Below are positions 24,689-34,568 of a stretch of DNA of 64,000 nucleotides, piece by piece. The first letter of the stretch is position 1. Each line of letters starts with the position of its first letter. Both the position numbers and the translations under genes were made by a program. This DNA is from Erythroxylum novogranatense (lineage: Eukaryota > Streptophyta > Magnoliopsida > Malpighiales > Erythroxylaceae), in NCBI GenBank assembly GCA_029891385.1, contig CM057231.1, positions 20,429,300 to 20,493,299 of the forward strand. Direction: 5' to 3'. The notes beneath the pieces were generated by a model. That model was not told the DNA's origin. It saw only the letters and a program-made list of their open reading frames with translations, and did not search any database.

Positions 24689-27462
24689 TGTAGCGCCCCC
24701 TCACCGTAGGGTAAACATCGGGAAACCCAAAGGTCGCTCCGATACGTATCCCACGATAAAGGTGCACCACCAGAACATTTCCCTTAAAAATCCACATGGC
24801 ATCGCAATAATTTAAAGCCATAACACAACATGATATCAGAAACCGCTAAATTTTAAAATCATAATATCAATCACATACAGTCATCCAATAACAGAATAGA
24901 CAAGTCTATCAGTCCCCTGAACAAAACCAAAAAGGAAACTGATACAAGCATCTATCCTAAGTCATCCTCAAAATCCAACCCAAATGACCGACTGCAGTGC
25001 CATCGCTTCTCCCGCCAAAGACGCTGTACGGTAGGAAAAGGCTATCTCCGAGCTAGGGTCTACTCTATCGATCCTGAAAAATTAGATGCAATTTTGGGTG
25101 AGTTTATAACTCGGTGAGAAACCATCATCGATGGTTCACTCAAATCATGCATTACGCAAATTATGTACAAAGACGGCACGGTAATATTCGATTAACAATA
25201 TATATAACAATTTCACGAGTCTATAACAGCTTACGATGATCGGAATAATTTACAATAGCATAAAACAGCTCACATCACAATTTACAAGAAATCATGGCAT
25301 CACGCAGCTCAAGAATCGCCACACAATTTGGCAATTCAATTAGTCATGTATATAATGCATATGAGACTCTTTCCAGCTTATTCAAGACAGCCCAAGTGCT
25401 CACCGGTGTTCGGGGGGACGCCGTGATTTTCTCCCTCGGGCTCGTGGCTTGCCAAGACAAAGGTTCGAGCTCGAGGCTCTTTTCAAAGGATAATAGCACT
25501 TGGGTCACATGTCCATTATCCGATCATGCATTTATGCATGCAATGCGATGTTCAAGAATTCAGTGTATGGTCAGTAAAGCTCAAGATTGATTCTCGATAA
25601 TATACAATAATTCACCCAAGACAAGAATCCAATCCAAAGATAATAGAAATATGTCATTTGATCACGTACATTTCAAGAATCATGCAATTTCACAAATTCA
25701 ATACAAGAGAGGCATACCATCCGATCATGTATATTTCAAGAATCATACAGCCACATTTGGCAAGTAAACTCAAGTCGAGCAATTAAACGATCGAGAATTT
25801 GAGAAACCAACTAGGTTACTCACCAGAATCTCCGAAGCTCGCTCGAAGTTCCAAAGAATGTCCGTGGAATGACGATCCAACGCGCCTCTATAACAAAGAA
25901 AATATAGTCCCATTACTAGATGCTCAAATAAACAGTTCAGTAATGCATATATCTCAGTGAAATTATGTACAATGCATGCTCATGATTTTCTCCGGCGCTA
26001 AAACCCAATTTTGAACTCTTATATCCCATTCTAACACTTCGCTCAATAGATCGACAATAATTGATCCAATCCTATAATTCATTTCAATTTTCCTTAGTTC
26101 ATAATCCCCATAGTAATTTCCTATCCATTAGGTCAAAACCTCTATTGAAAATCCCAATTAAAACTCCAATTGTCTCAATTCGACACTTAGATCACACTAT
26201 AAACCATAATTGACCTTAATCTCGATAAATCAATACCAATTAAATTAAATTCTAACTCCCATAATTATCCTCAATTATAGACCTCTTTCTCTAGTCCGCA
26301 ATGAATCAGGAATCACCTCAATCGAAGGTCTATACCAAAAGTTTCGCCCAATAATCTAAAATCAATCTAATCAGAAATGCCCCTACACCGCGACCTTGCG
26401 CCTCTTCGCAGCATACGGTCGCCACAAGGCGCGTCCTCTTCTTCAGCTCGTCGCGACGTAATCCAAAAGGCTCGTCGCGACACGTATCCAGCGCCACAAG
26501 GCCCCGTCAAGGCCGCTTGCGGCGAACACTAAATTTATTCGTCATGGCGAGGCACGCCAGACGTCGCGACGCATGCATCACGCCACCTTCTTCTCCGATC
26601 GATTTCCGCCATTAATGCTATTTAAAACCTCCATTAACACTCTAACTACTCAATCCATCCCAATAAATGCCATAACTGCTAGAAACAACTACTAATAACA
26701 ACAATAAAGTCTTAACAATTTACCAATCGCAGATCAAAGCCACAAATCACCATAAACCCTAAATCCTTTAAAATCAACGATTAATCCACTCCAAATCCTT
26801 CTCAACCTTCAACAATCACAATAAATCACTTAGCCTAGCACAATAAGAAGGAAACATAAGGAAGAATCGATGAAACTCACCAATGAGGAAGAAATCGAAC
26901 CCACCGTGGAAGAAGAGAAAGAGAAAACGAAATGCCTTAGGTAACTTTCCCAAATCTCAACTTAGCTATTTATAGACAAAGGTCTCCAACTCAGTCCAAA
27001 TTTCAGTCTCTAAATTTCAATGGCTCAACATTTAAATTTCCTGACAGTAGAACCCTAATATTTCTTTAGCCATTGGACAATTCTTTCAAGATTATACTGA
27101 TCCAATCACCACACTCCAAAATTTCCAGTCTGGGTATTTTCTCCCGAATTTCCAGAAAATTTCCTATAAACCACTATCAATTACCAATCACTCTTAAACT
27201 ATTCTAAATCCGCCATTCGAGCTCACTTACTCTTAATTTCTCAACAATTACAATCCAATCACCCGATACCACAATTCAATCACCATACTTCCACTTAAAT
27301 GCCAAAAATCATGAATGCATGTACCTATGAATAAATGCATATGCAAGAAACCTGTTCCTCTATAATTAGAGGCCAAGAATATGCTCAACAAGAATGCAAG
27401 AAACCTATCGCTGTAACCCATAATTACTATAATACCCTCGCTAACATAGAACGGATGTTACA
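24689..27462 (-). repeat. 5' LTR of gypsy 17443-27462
   Basis: 2774 bp, near-identical to 17443-20207 apart from recurrent differences at CAG words: CAGTA against CAAGA in a run at 25600-25740. The donor-like site is at 25823 and the acceptor-like site at 25074, with hairpin GAGTT-TAT-AACTC at 25100-25112. The GC palindrome array is at 26440-26580. Confidence 0.92.
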
Positions 27463-29279
27463 TGCTTACTAGAGGTAGTAAGTACATCGATGACCTGCTA
27501 TGAGATCATCACATGGATGTCCTATTCTAATGTCGGTGATAATCTCATCATAGCAATGGTGCAAGTATCCTGACTTGAGGTACTCAAGGATATCTTAGAT
27601 ATCGATTCGTGCTTTGACTCCATTCCTTGTTGCCTTTACGAGGTTGCTCGTAGGGTGGTGCTTGGGTACAGCTTTGAGGTATTCAAGGTAATTGAGTAGC
27701 CAATAGAGGATTCACCACTTCGTGATAGCGTAAGACGATACCACGGCCTCTTGTCGGGGTCATTACTTGGAAATCTCTTATCGTAGTACATATGTCATGA
27801 AGAGTGTCTTTATTGACATATTAAGTAATGAGTCCCGTGACAAGAACTGAAATCACTGGACTAGATTTGACGTAGTCGATCCTAGTATGAGTTGACACTT
27901 TGCCCATACTCATAACCAAGTGGGGTATAGCATGGTGAAAGGACTAATTGCACTGTGAATTGTTTATGGAAGGGTTCGTGATATGGTTCATGATGAATAT
28001 AGGTTCATTCGTCAAACCAATTACTTTCCGGTCAATTGGGGGTCATGATGTGTTGCTAGATACCGCTCATGACTTGCTTGGATTAAGTGTTGATCTAAGT
28101 GGCCAACATAATCTGGAACCAAATGGGTCACACGCGATAAGAGTGACTTGAGAATTCAGAAAAATAGTTTTGGACAGAGTTCCAATATATGGAGAGCAAT
28201 CGGACTAAATGGATCCCGATGAGATCGAGATATGTCCCGATGAGATCGCGACATCGATATTGCTGAGACAGGTCTTCGGTGATTTTTTCCCTCAATGGAC
28301 CCTAGTAGACCGAATTCCCATGTGACTGGACCGCCAAGATTTATATACATATATATATGTTATTAATTAATTAAAGAATTAATTAATATATATATATATA
28401 TGTCATTTACGTGGATGAAGAAAGGAGAAGAAGCTTCTCCATTTTATGCTTAGTCATTAATGCATTTAATGACTAAAAGACAAAATAATGAAGAAAAAGA
28501 AGAGATGATCGTTGATATAGATGATGAGGTGAATTAAAAAGGGTTTTTAAGCTTTCTTTCAAAAGGAAAGAAGTGGGATCATCGTGGGTTTGGAGAAATA
28601 GTTTCTAAAATCCTAAGGCGTTGATCTCTTCTTCATCTTTCATCAAGATCATCTTCTCCAAGCTTTCTTCTTCTCCATCGTTTTCCAAGCTCTTCAAGGA
28701 CAAAGATAAGAGCTAGCACTCTTTAATTTGTTCTAGCTATTCTCGGGTCAAAGGGTTTGTCCCGGTTAGGTTCTCCGATCTCTGCGTGGATACCGTTAGA
28801 GACGGTCTCCTTTGGTCCTTTTGGTTTGACTTTGTTATATAGTCATATGGATCCTGGCTTTCGGGAAGGTCCCGGAATAAAAATTTTTGTTTTCCGCACC
28901 GTGGGCATGTGATGCTCACACCGGGATTTTCCTACTATCTTGTTTTTGGTTGATGATCCAATTTATGCCATGCTTTGTTGGTGAATGATATTGAGATGAA
29001 ATGAAGTTGAAAATGGGGAGTAAAGGAAGTAGAAAATGGTAACCTTTGTATAAGTAGGTTAGGTATAAAAATCTAGAAAGTTGAAGATGGTTGGCTAGAA
29101 AATGTCCATTGAGTATGTAGTCTTTTAGCTATAAATTTCTCTCTAGTTATCCAAATGAGATTATTCTTGATTGGATTAAACTAGAGATGTATATCTACAT
29201 TTTTTGTAAAGAAGTTGAATTTAAATTCTATTTAAAGGGTTCAAAATCTGATCTGAAGTTGAAAAATTGGGTTTGTGTC

Positions 29280-29430
29280 TGCGAAAGTTCGCCGCGGCAA
29301 ACTTGAAGGATTAAGTGAGGATTTCTTTCAGGTAAAGTTCACAGTGGCCATTTCTAGGTTTCGCTGCAGCAAACTTGTGAATTTTATGCAGGGATTCCTC
29401 TCTGGAGGAGTTCGTTGCGGCGAACTTTTC
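29280..29430. repeat. Weak GC-rich repeat in solo LTR
   Basis: Three spaced copies: GTTCGCCGCGGCAAACTTG, TTTCGCTGCAGCAAACTTG and GTTCGTTGCGGCGAACTT, about 55-60 bp apart. Each is itself an imperfect inverted repeat (GTTCGC..GCGAAC type). It occupies the same place upstream of the donor as the denser arrays in other LTRs. Confidence 0.6.
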
Positions 29431-30111
29431 TCTACACTGACCATGGTTCATTATTTTGGGCATATCTTTTACTATAGTTATCCGAATTGACTAATTCTTG
29501 ATTTGGAGTAAACTAGAGACATAGGGATACAAATTTCATGAAGATAGAAAGTTTTGAATTGGACTTTAAGAATTTCAATTTCTAGGTGGAAGTTGAGTAT
29601 AGGGTGTTGTCTCTGAATAAAAGCAGTTCGAAAATATTTCAAGTATTACTTTCACATTACTGAACCAAATTGAGTGATTTTGGTGTCAATGGAAACATAG
29701 AGACATAGAGGAACACTTTTCTAGAAGAGAGTTTGACCAAATGATATCAATTTCACCTTTTGATTGAACATGAATTGTAGACCTGAAGTAGTGGCGTGGA
29801 AAAATCTTAAAGTAAGCCAATGGGAAATGAATTGTGATTTTAATAGTTTTAGTAAGGCATAAACCTAAGTATAAATTATAATTAGATGAGTTTTGATATG
29901 AGAATGATTTTATAATGAAATTGTTGCATAAATACCCGGGATTGTCATGAATATGCATTGTACATAAGTTGCTTCATACATGTGCATTATTGAACAATTG
30001 TAATTGTTCATATTGTGATATATGCGTATGTTGTTTGATATATAGGAGCAAATAGAACGTCAACCCTCAGACGTTGCCAGAACTTTCAGTCATTAGCTTC
30101 GGAAGCAACTA

Positions 30112-30772
30112 GTGAGTAACCTAGATAGTTTCTCTCAATTATTGTTTGCTTAAGTTATGCAGTGAATGATAAATGAATGTGTTTGATTGTGGATTCCGAA
30201 TAGAAGGTCTGATGAATGTGAATGTGGATTGAGATATTGAAGTACTACTTAAATGTGAATGTGAAGACCTAAATGCTTATAATGTGAGTGGTTATGGTGC
30301 ATGCATTCCATACATGAATGCATAATCAGATAATGGCAGTTGTGACCAGAGTAGCTACCAATTAGAGCTTAAAACTCAACGAGTGAAAATGAGCCTCGAG
30401 CTCAAAAGTGATTAAGAGCCTAAGGCTCACTATGTAAAATGAGTCATGTATCTCCCAAGCGAATAAGGGACAGTTATTAATGAGCCCAATATCCAAAATG
30501 GATACTGGACAATTCAGGCACTCGATTACAACAACGTAATAATTAGAAAAGTGCCTCATAAGCATTTCATATGCATTCTAACAAGTATGTGGATTGTTTG
30601 AAATGCCAGATTAGTTTGCTTTTAAATGTAAATAATGATATGTGCTCATTATGCTAAGTTGTGAATGATATATTATGTGAATTATTGCGATGCATGATTT
30701 GAGTGAACCATCGATGATGGTTACCTCATTGAGTTCACAAAACTCACCAAAATTGCAATGTTGTCTTTTCAG
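30112..30772 (+). other. Intron-like segment in solo LTR (putative)
   Basis: 661 nt from CTA|GTGAGTAACC to TTGTCTTTTCAG. The middle (30360-30500) is a run of small hairpins such as GAGCCTCGAGCTC and GAGCCTAAGGCTC. The two conserved hairpins lie at 30708-30745. Confidence 0.4.
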
Positions 30773-31186
30773 GACCGAGAGACGACTCTAGCTACGAAGA
30801 GACTCTACCTCCCTTGTAAAGTGTGATTGGCAAGAGAAGTCATGGCTTAAAGGTTGGTCAGCCGGGATTTTTGGACAAAATAGATAGACTTTGAATATTT
30901 TTCTCTTTCATGTAGTACTTTTGTATTAGGTTTTGAAGTTGTACATACAGAAAATGTTGAAAGACACAATGTAGACATTCGAATTTTTTTGGAATGAAAC
31001 GAGAAAAAAGTTAGTTTTTAAATTTTTGTGATTTTTCTATTGATGCTTCATAAATGAATGCTGATATGATGCCATGTGAAGTGAATATAGTGAATGAATG
31101 TAGCGTGCCTTTATCCTAGGTTATGTGCTAGAATGACCTCTGGGCATCCCAGTTTGTATCCTGCAGTAAGGGGGCCCTACACGAGA

Positions 31187-31800
31187 AACATGGTGAAAGG
31201 AAAGCACTTACCAAGAACTTTCTAGGTTGAAGTTGTTCTATGTGTTGTTTATTTGCTAAATCGATGTCCAACAAAAAGTGTAAAATTCAAAACACCAAAT
31301 GAAGCATGGAGTGGTAGCAACCCAGTGGTTGGACATCGCAAGAATTTTGGGTGTATTACATATGCTCATATTCTTGATCAAAAAAGAAAGAAGTTAGATG
31401 ATAAAAGTGAAAAATTCATCTTTATTGGCTACAAAAAGAAGAGTAAGGTGTATAGATTGCACAACCTTTTGACTAAGAAGGTGATCATCTCTCAAGATTT
31501 TGACTTTGATGAAGTAGATTATTGGAAATAGAACAAAGAAGATAAGAAAGTTCAATGACTATTTTTTGACGAAGATAAAGATGATGACTCTAACATACAA
31601 GATGAACAAGGAGATGAACAAACTCCTCCACAAAACTCTACTTTAACAACTCCTGCATCAACACTATCAACCTCATCACATAGCAGCAGTAGCAGTAGCG
31701 ATTCAGGGGGAGCACCTATAAAAATGAGGAGACTATACGATATCTATAATGCCACAGAACAGGTACAGACAACATTTGATTACTCATTGTTTTGTTGAAT
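31187..31800 (+). pseudogene. copia integrase, C-terminal half
   Basis: It resumes with the KHLPRTF block and then an open frame (31253-31531) with LNRCPTKSV, TPNEAWSG, GHRKNFGCITYAHI and KSEKFIFIGY. This is the C-terminal part of copia integrase, including the region usually written TPYEAWxGxKP. A Ser/Thr-rich, acidic linker follows (STLSTSSHSSSSSSDSG). It continues the piece ending at 15850. Confidence 0.85.
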
Positions 31801-33335
31801 GGCAGAGTGTAATCCATTAACATAATAAGAGGTTATTAAAGATAAGAAGTGGGAAAAACCCATGAATGAAAAAGTTGCTGCAATCAATAGAAATGACACA
31901 TGGGAACTAATTAATCTTCTGAAAGTACACTAGGCAATAGGAGTTAAGTAGGTGTATAAGACAAAAACTAATCAAAAAGGAAAAGTTGAAAAATACAAGC
32001 CAAGATTAGTCGTTAAAGGATATAAGTAGAGAAAAGGAATTGACTATAAAGAAGTATTTCTCCAATTGCAAGAATTGATACTATTACACTTTTTCTAGCA
32101 CTAACAACACAAAATAAATGGAAGATTTATCAAATGAACGTGAAATCAGCTTTCTTAAATGGATATTTAGAAGAAGAATTCTACATTGAGCAGCCATTAG
32201 GATATATTTAAAAAGGACATGAAGACAAAGTCTATAGTCTAAAGAAAGCATTGTATGGATCAAAGCAAGCTCCATGGGCTTGGAACATAAGAATAGATGA
32301 GTACTTCCAAAAGAATAGTTTTGCAAAAAGCCAATATAAGTATGCCTTATGCACGAAGAAAATTCAAGATGGTGACATTATGATTATGTGTTTATATGTG
32401 GATGATATGATCTTTACGGGAAATGATCCGAGTATCTTCAGTGATTTTAATAAAGTTATGACTAAAGAATTTAAAATGATATATATTGGTGAAATGTTAT
32501 ACTTTCTTGGAATCGAGATAAAATAAATGAGAGACAGAATATTTATATCACAAAAGAAGTATACGGTGCAAATCTTAAACAAGTTTAGAATGAAGGATTG
32601 CAAGCCAATGGCTACGCCAGCAGAAACCTGTGTAAGATTGAGAATGGATTCAAATAAAAAGTTGGTAAACTAACACTGTTCAAGAATCTAGTCGAACGTC
32701 TGAGATACTTGACTTTCACACACCCAGATATTATGTATGTAGTTGAATTGGTCAGTAGATATATGGAGAAGCCAAAGCAAGATCACTTCATTGTAGTAAA
32801 AAGAATTTTCAGATATGTTAAAGGTACAATAAATCATACTTTATTTTATACATATTTTTAAGATTTAAAATTGATTGGTTATTCAAATAATGATTATGGT
32901 GGAGACTTAAATGATCAAAAGAACACCTTTGGATGTGCATTTCATATTGGATCAACAATATTTTTGTGGTCATGAAAAAAACAACAAATAGTCACTCTCT
33001 TGATGTGGGAAGTCAAGTATATCACTACAGCAGCATGTATATGTCAAGTAATATGGTTGAAGAATATTTTGAGCTAGTTATAACACTCACAAGATGGCCC
33101 AATTACAATATACATTGGCAATAAATATGTTATATCACTTGCAAAAAATTCAATAGCACATAGCTGAAACAAACACATAGACATGAAATATCATTTTATT
33201 CGAGAGCAAGTGAAAGACAAAACTATAGAACTTATTCATTGCAAAATTGAATATCAACTTGCAGATATTTTTACAAAGCCAACCGATGTCTTTCATAAAC
33301 TCAAAGAAAAGCTTGGCATGCAAAGTCAAGTTTGA
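31800..33335 (+). pseudogene. copia reverse transcriptase and RNase H
   Basis: Successive frames show AAINRNDTWELI, KYKPRLVVKGY, then the longest piece (32251-32526) with YGSKQAPWAWN and CLYVDDMIFTGND, the copia YVDD active site, and YFLGIEIK. RNase H follows: RYLTFTHPDIMYVV, FRYVKGTINHTL, KNTFGCAFHIG, and finally ADIFTKPTD...LKEKLGM just before the polypurine tract. There are stops and frame changes throughout. Confidence 0.88.
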
Positions 33336-33342
33336 GAGGGAG
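33331..33342 (+). other. Polypurine tract of copia element
   Basis: TTTGAGAGGGAG immediately before the 3' LTR. It follows the last RNase H codons by a few bases, as usual in copia elements. Confidence 0.8.
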
Positions 33343-33688
33343 TATTACAAGACAAACCCGTATAGAATTCTTATAGGTTCTTCTAGATACGATAGTTTAG
33401 TATAGCTATTGCCTTTTACTTTGTTAGTTGTCAAATTCATTTATTATAGTTGTATTGATGTAGTTGTTCTTTTGGGCTGTTAAAGTCGGTGAGTAAACCA
33501 ACTTTCACACCTATAAAAACCCTTGTATGTGTAATGTTTGTATAAGAGAGAAAAAGGAGGAAAAAACAGATGAAAATACAGATGAAAATAGAGAGAAAAA
33601 CAAAGAGTTGCAGCTCAAAAGAGTGTAACGTGTTTATCAATGTATATTGTTGTTTGATTTTAGTAGTGAGTCTAATTCTCTTGGAACA
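33343..33688 (+). repeat. copia 3' LTR, 346 bp
   Basis: It starts TATTACAAGAC (a TG-to-TA change of the usual terminus) and ends CTTGGAACA. The end matches the 5' LTR remnant at 1185-1211. A TATA box CTATAAAAAC at 33511-33520 lies where the LTR promoter should be. This LTR ends 880 bp upstream of the start codon of the host gene and points toward it. Confidence 0.85.
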
Positions 33689-34361
33689 TAATTCATACTG
33701 ATAATTGCACAAGTTCACTAATATCTGTTGCCTTCATCTCGTAGTGCACAAGACTTCCCTTGTTAGTTCGCTATCACTAAGCCGTTTATAACTAATAAAT
33801 CAAGAAACCTGAAAAAAAATATAAGAGCGTTTTAAGTTCCCAACCATCTATTATTCTATGTAAATAAAATAAAAAAGAATTAAGGAAGGTAAATAAAAAA
33901 CATAACTTCACTCTTAATTCTTTAACTAAAAAAACAAAAACTAAATTCTGAGGAATACCTATGTCAAACCTACCTTCAACAATGTTTTAGAGTAAATGCG
34001 TCGATATAATACGTTTGCAAGTGAATCAGGATTAAGTTGAACATAAGAGTTCTACATGTCTCCAAGTACATCACCTCCCAAAGAGAATCATCTACTAATT
34101 ACAACTAGATTATGGGCAACAACATTATCAAAGTAATTAATAATATCATCAAGAATCTTTTCTGGAATGAACTTCAGTTAGTGAGCTTGCACCAATACAC
34201 CTCGCCCCAGATAGCTTCTTTCTTCAATTCCGTACATATCTCAGAGAAAATCTCCTTAACGTGTGTTGGATTAGAGTCAAACCTGAAAGGCGTCATCTAA
34301 TTATCAACAGAAGAATTTCTCCAACGCATAATAATGAGATAATTTGGATGCTCTGCCCACT
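33689..34361. other. Unique sequence upstream of the cell-wall gene; possible decayed exon on the minus strand
   Basis: No repeat structure is seen. On the minus strand between about 34310 and 33970 two neighbouring frames read like coding sequence: PFRFDSNPTHVKEIF and CTELKKEAIWGEVYWC, then KILDDIINYFDNVVAHNLVV and LNPDSLANVLYRRIYSK, followed by AAG|GTAGGT, a donor-like site. I do not recognise the family. It needs a frame change near 34175 and has stops, so if coding it is a relic. It could equally be chance. Confidence 0.25.
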
Positions 34362-34378
34362 ATTGTGCTCGTCACGTT
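34362..34378 (+). promoter_or_regulatory. Root-hair cis-element (RHE) match
   Basis: ATTGTGCTCGTCACGTT fits every position of the published root-hair element consensus WHHDTGNNN(N)KCACGWH, in the 4-N form. In Arabidopsis this element drives hair-specific expression and is read by RHD6/RSL-class bHLH factors. It lies 190 bp before the start codon of a gene whose nearest known relatives are root-hair genes. Confidence 0.6.
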
Positions 34379-34489
34379 GCACATGAGACAAGCCCACTTC
34401 GGTTAGCACGCACGTTTATTACTTGCAGTGCAGCAGGTCTCTTAGGACATGCAATAATATATTTCATTATATTAGAGGAGAACGATTCC

Positions 34490-34496
34490 TATAAAA
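34490..34496 (+). promoter_or_regulatory. TATA box of the PRP-like gene
   Basis: TATAAAA, with good spacing: transcription would start at about 34520-34525, giving a 5' UTR of about 45-50 nt before the ATG at 34569. Confidence 0.75.
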
Positions 34497-34568
34497 TCCC
34501 TCAATCTTCCTTGTCCTGCTCATCAACAGTCAATTGTTCCATTCTTCTCTATCAATCATCTAGCGACA

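Larger units (their letters stand above)
17443..27462 (-). mobile_element. Ty3/gypsy chromovirus, full length, 10020 bp
   Basis: LTRs at 17443-20207 and 24689-27462 (TGTAGCGCCCCC...GGATGTTACA), with target duplication TGCTT at 17438-17442 and 27463-27467. The internal region of only 4.48 kb holds gag and pol on the minus strand, all in very short frames. The LTRs are highly similar, which means a recent insertion, yet the coding region is shredded by many small indels. The two observations conflict unless many indels are sequencing error (see findings). It is the innermost, youngest level of the nest. Confidence 0.92.
17064..28936 (+). mobile_element. Solo LTR, probably copia type (1.85 kb), split by gypsy 17443-27462
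   Basis: It begins TGTTAGAGTAGTGCCC and is flanked by ATCTT (17059-17063 and 28937-28941). Removing the nested gypsy element leaves 1848 bp. The opening word TGTTAGAGTAGTGCCCTAAA and an ending rich in CCGCACCGTGGGCATG resemble plant copia LTRs of that size; I infer the class from this and am not sure of the lineage. The terminal bases read CTACT rather than a canonical CA, probably a point change. No coding sequence is seen. An AT dinucleotide tract lies at 28331-28400. Confidence 0.7.
15851..31181 (+). mobile_element. Solo gypsy-type LTR (3453 bp), split by a nest at 17064-28936
   Basis: It starts TGTAATATCTCATTACC and ends GGGGGCCCTACA. The target duplication is CAAGA at 15846-15850 and CGAGA at 31182-31186, with one base diverged. 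Its first 250 bases align with the solo LTR at 43308-46689, and later blocks (30060-30790) align with 45350-46230. No coding region belongs to it. The module is complete: donor GTGAGTAACC at 30112; hairpins ACCATC-GAT-GATGGT (30708-30722) and GAGTT-CACAA-AACTC (30731-30745); acceptor GTCTTTTCAG ending at 30772. It interrupts the copia integrase. Confidence 0.88.
1185..33688 (+). mobile_element. Ty1/copia retrotransposon, split by three later insertions
   Basis: Order on the plus strand: 5' LTR remnant and primer site (1185-1224), gag start (about 1250-1347), gag middle (5216-5762), gag zinc-knuckle end and integrase start (14979-15850), integrase end, reverse transcriptase and RNase H (31187-33330), polypurine tract and 3' LTR (33343-33688). 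Gag, integrase, RT, RNase H is the copia order. The gaps are filled by a solo LTR (1348-5215), a gypsy element (5768-14973) and a solo LTR with its own nest (15851-31181). Removing these leaves about 4.1 kb plus the missing 5' LTR, the usual size of small-LTR plant copia lineages such as Ale or Ivana; the lineage is a guess. All frames carry stops, so the element is dead. Confidence 0.9.
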
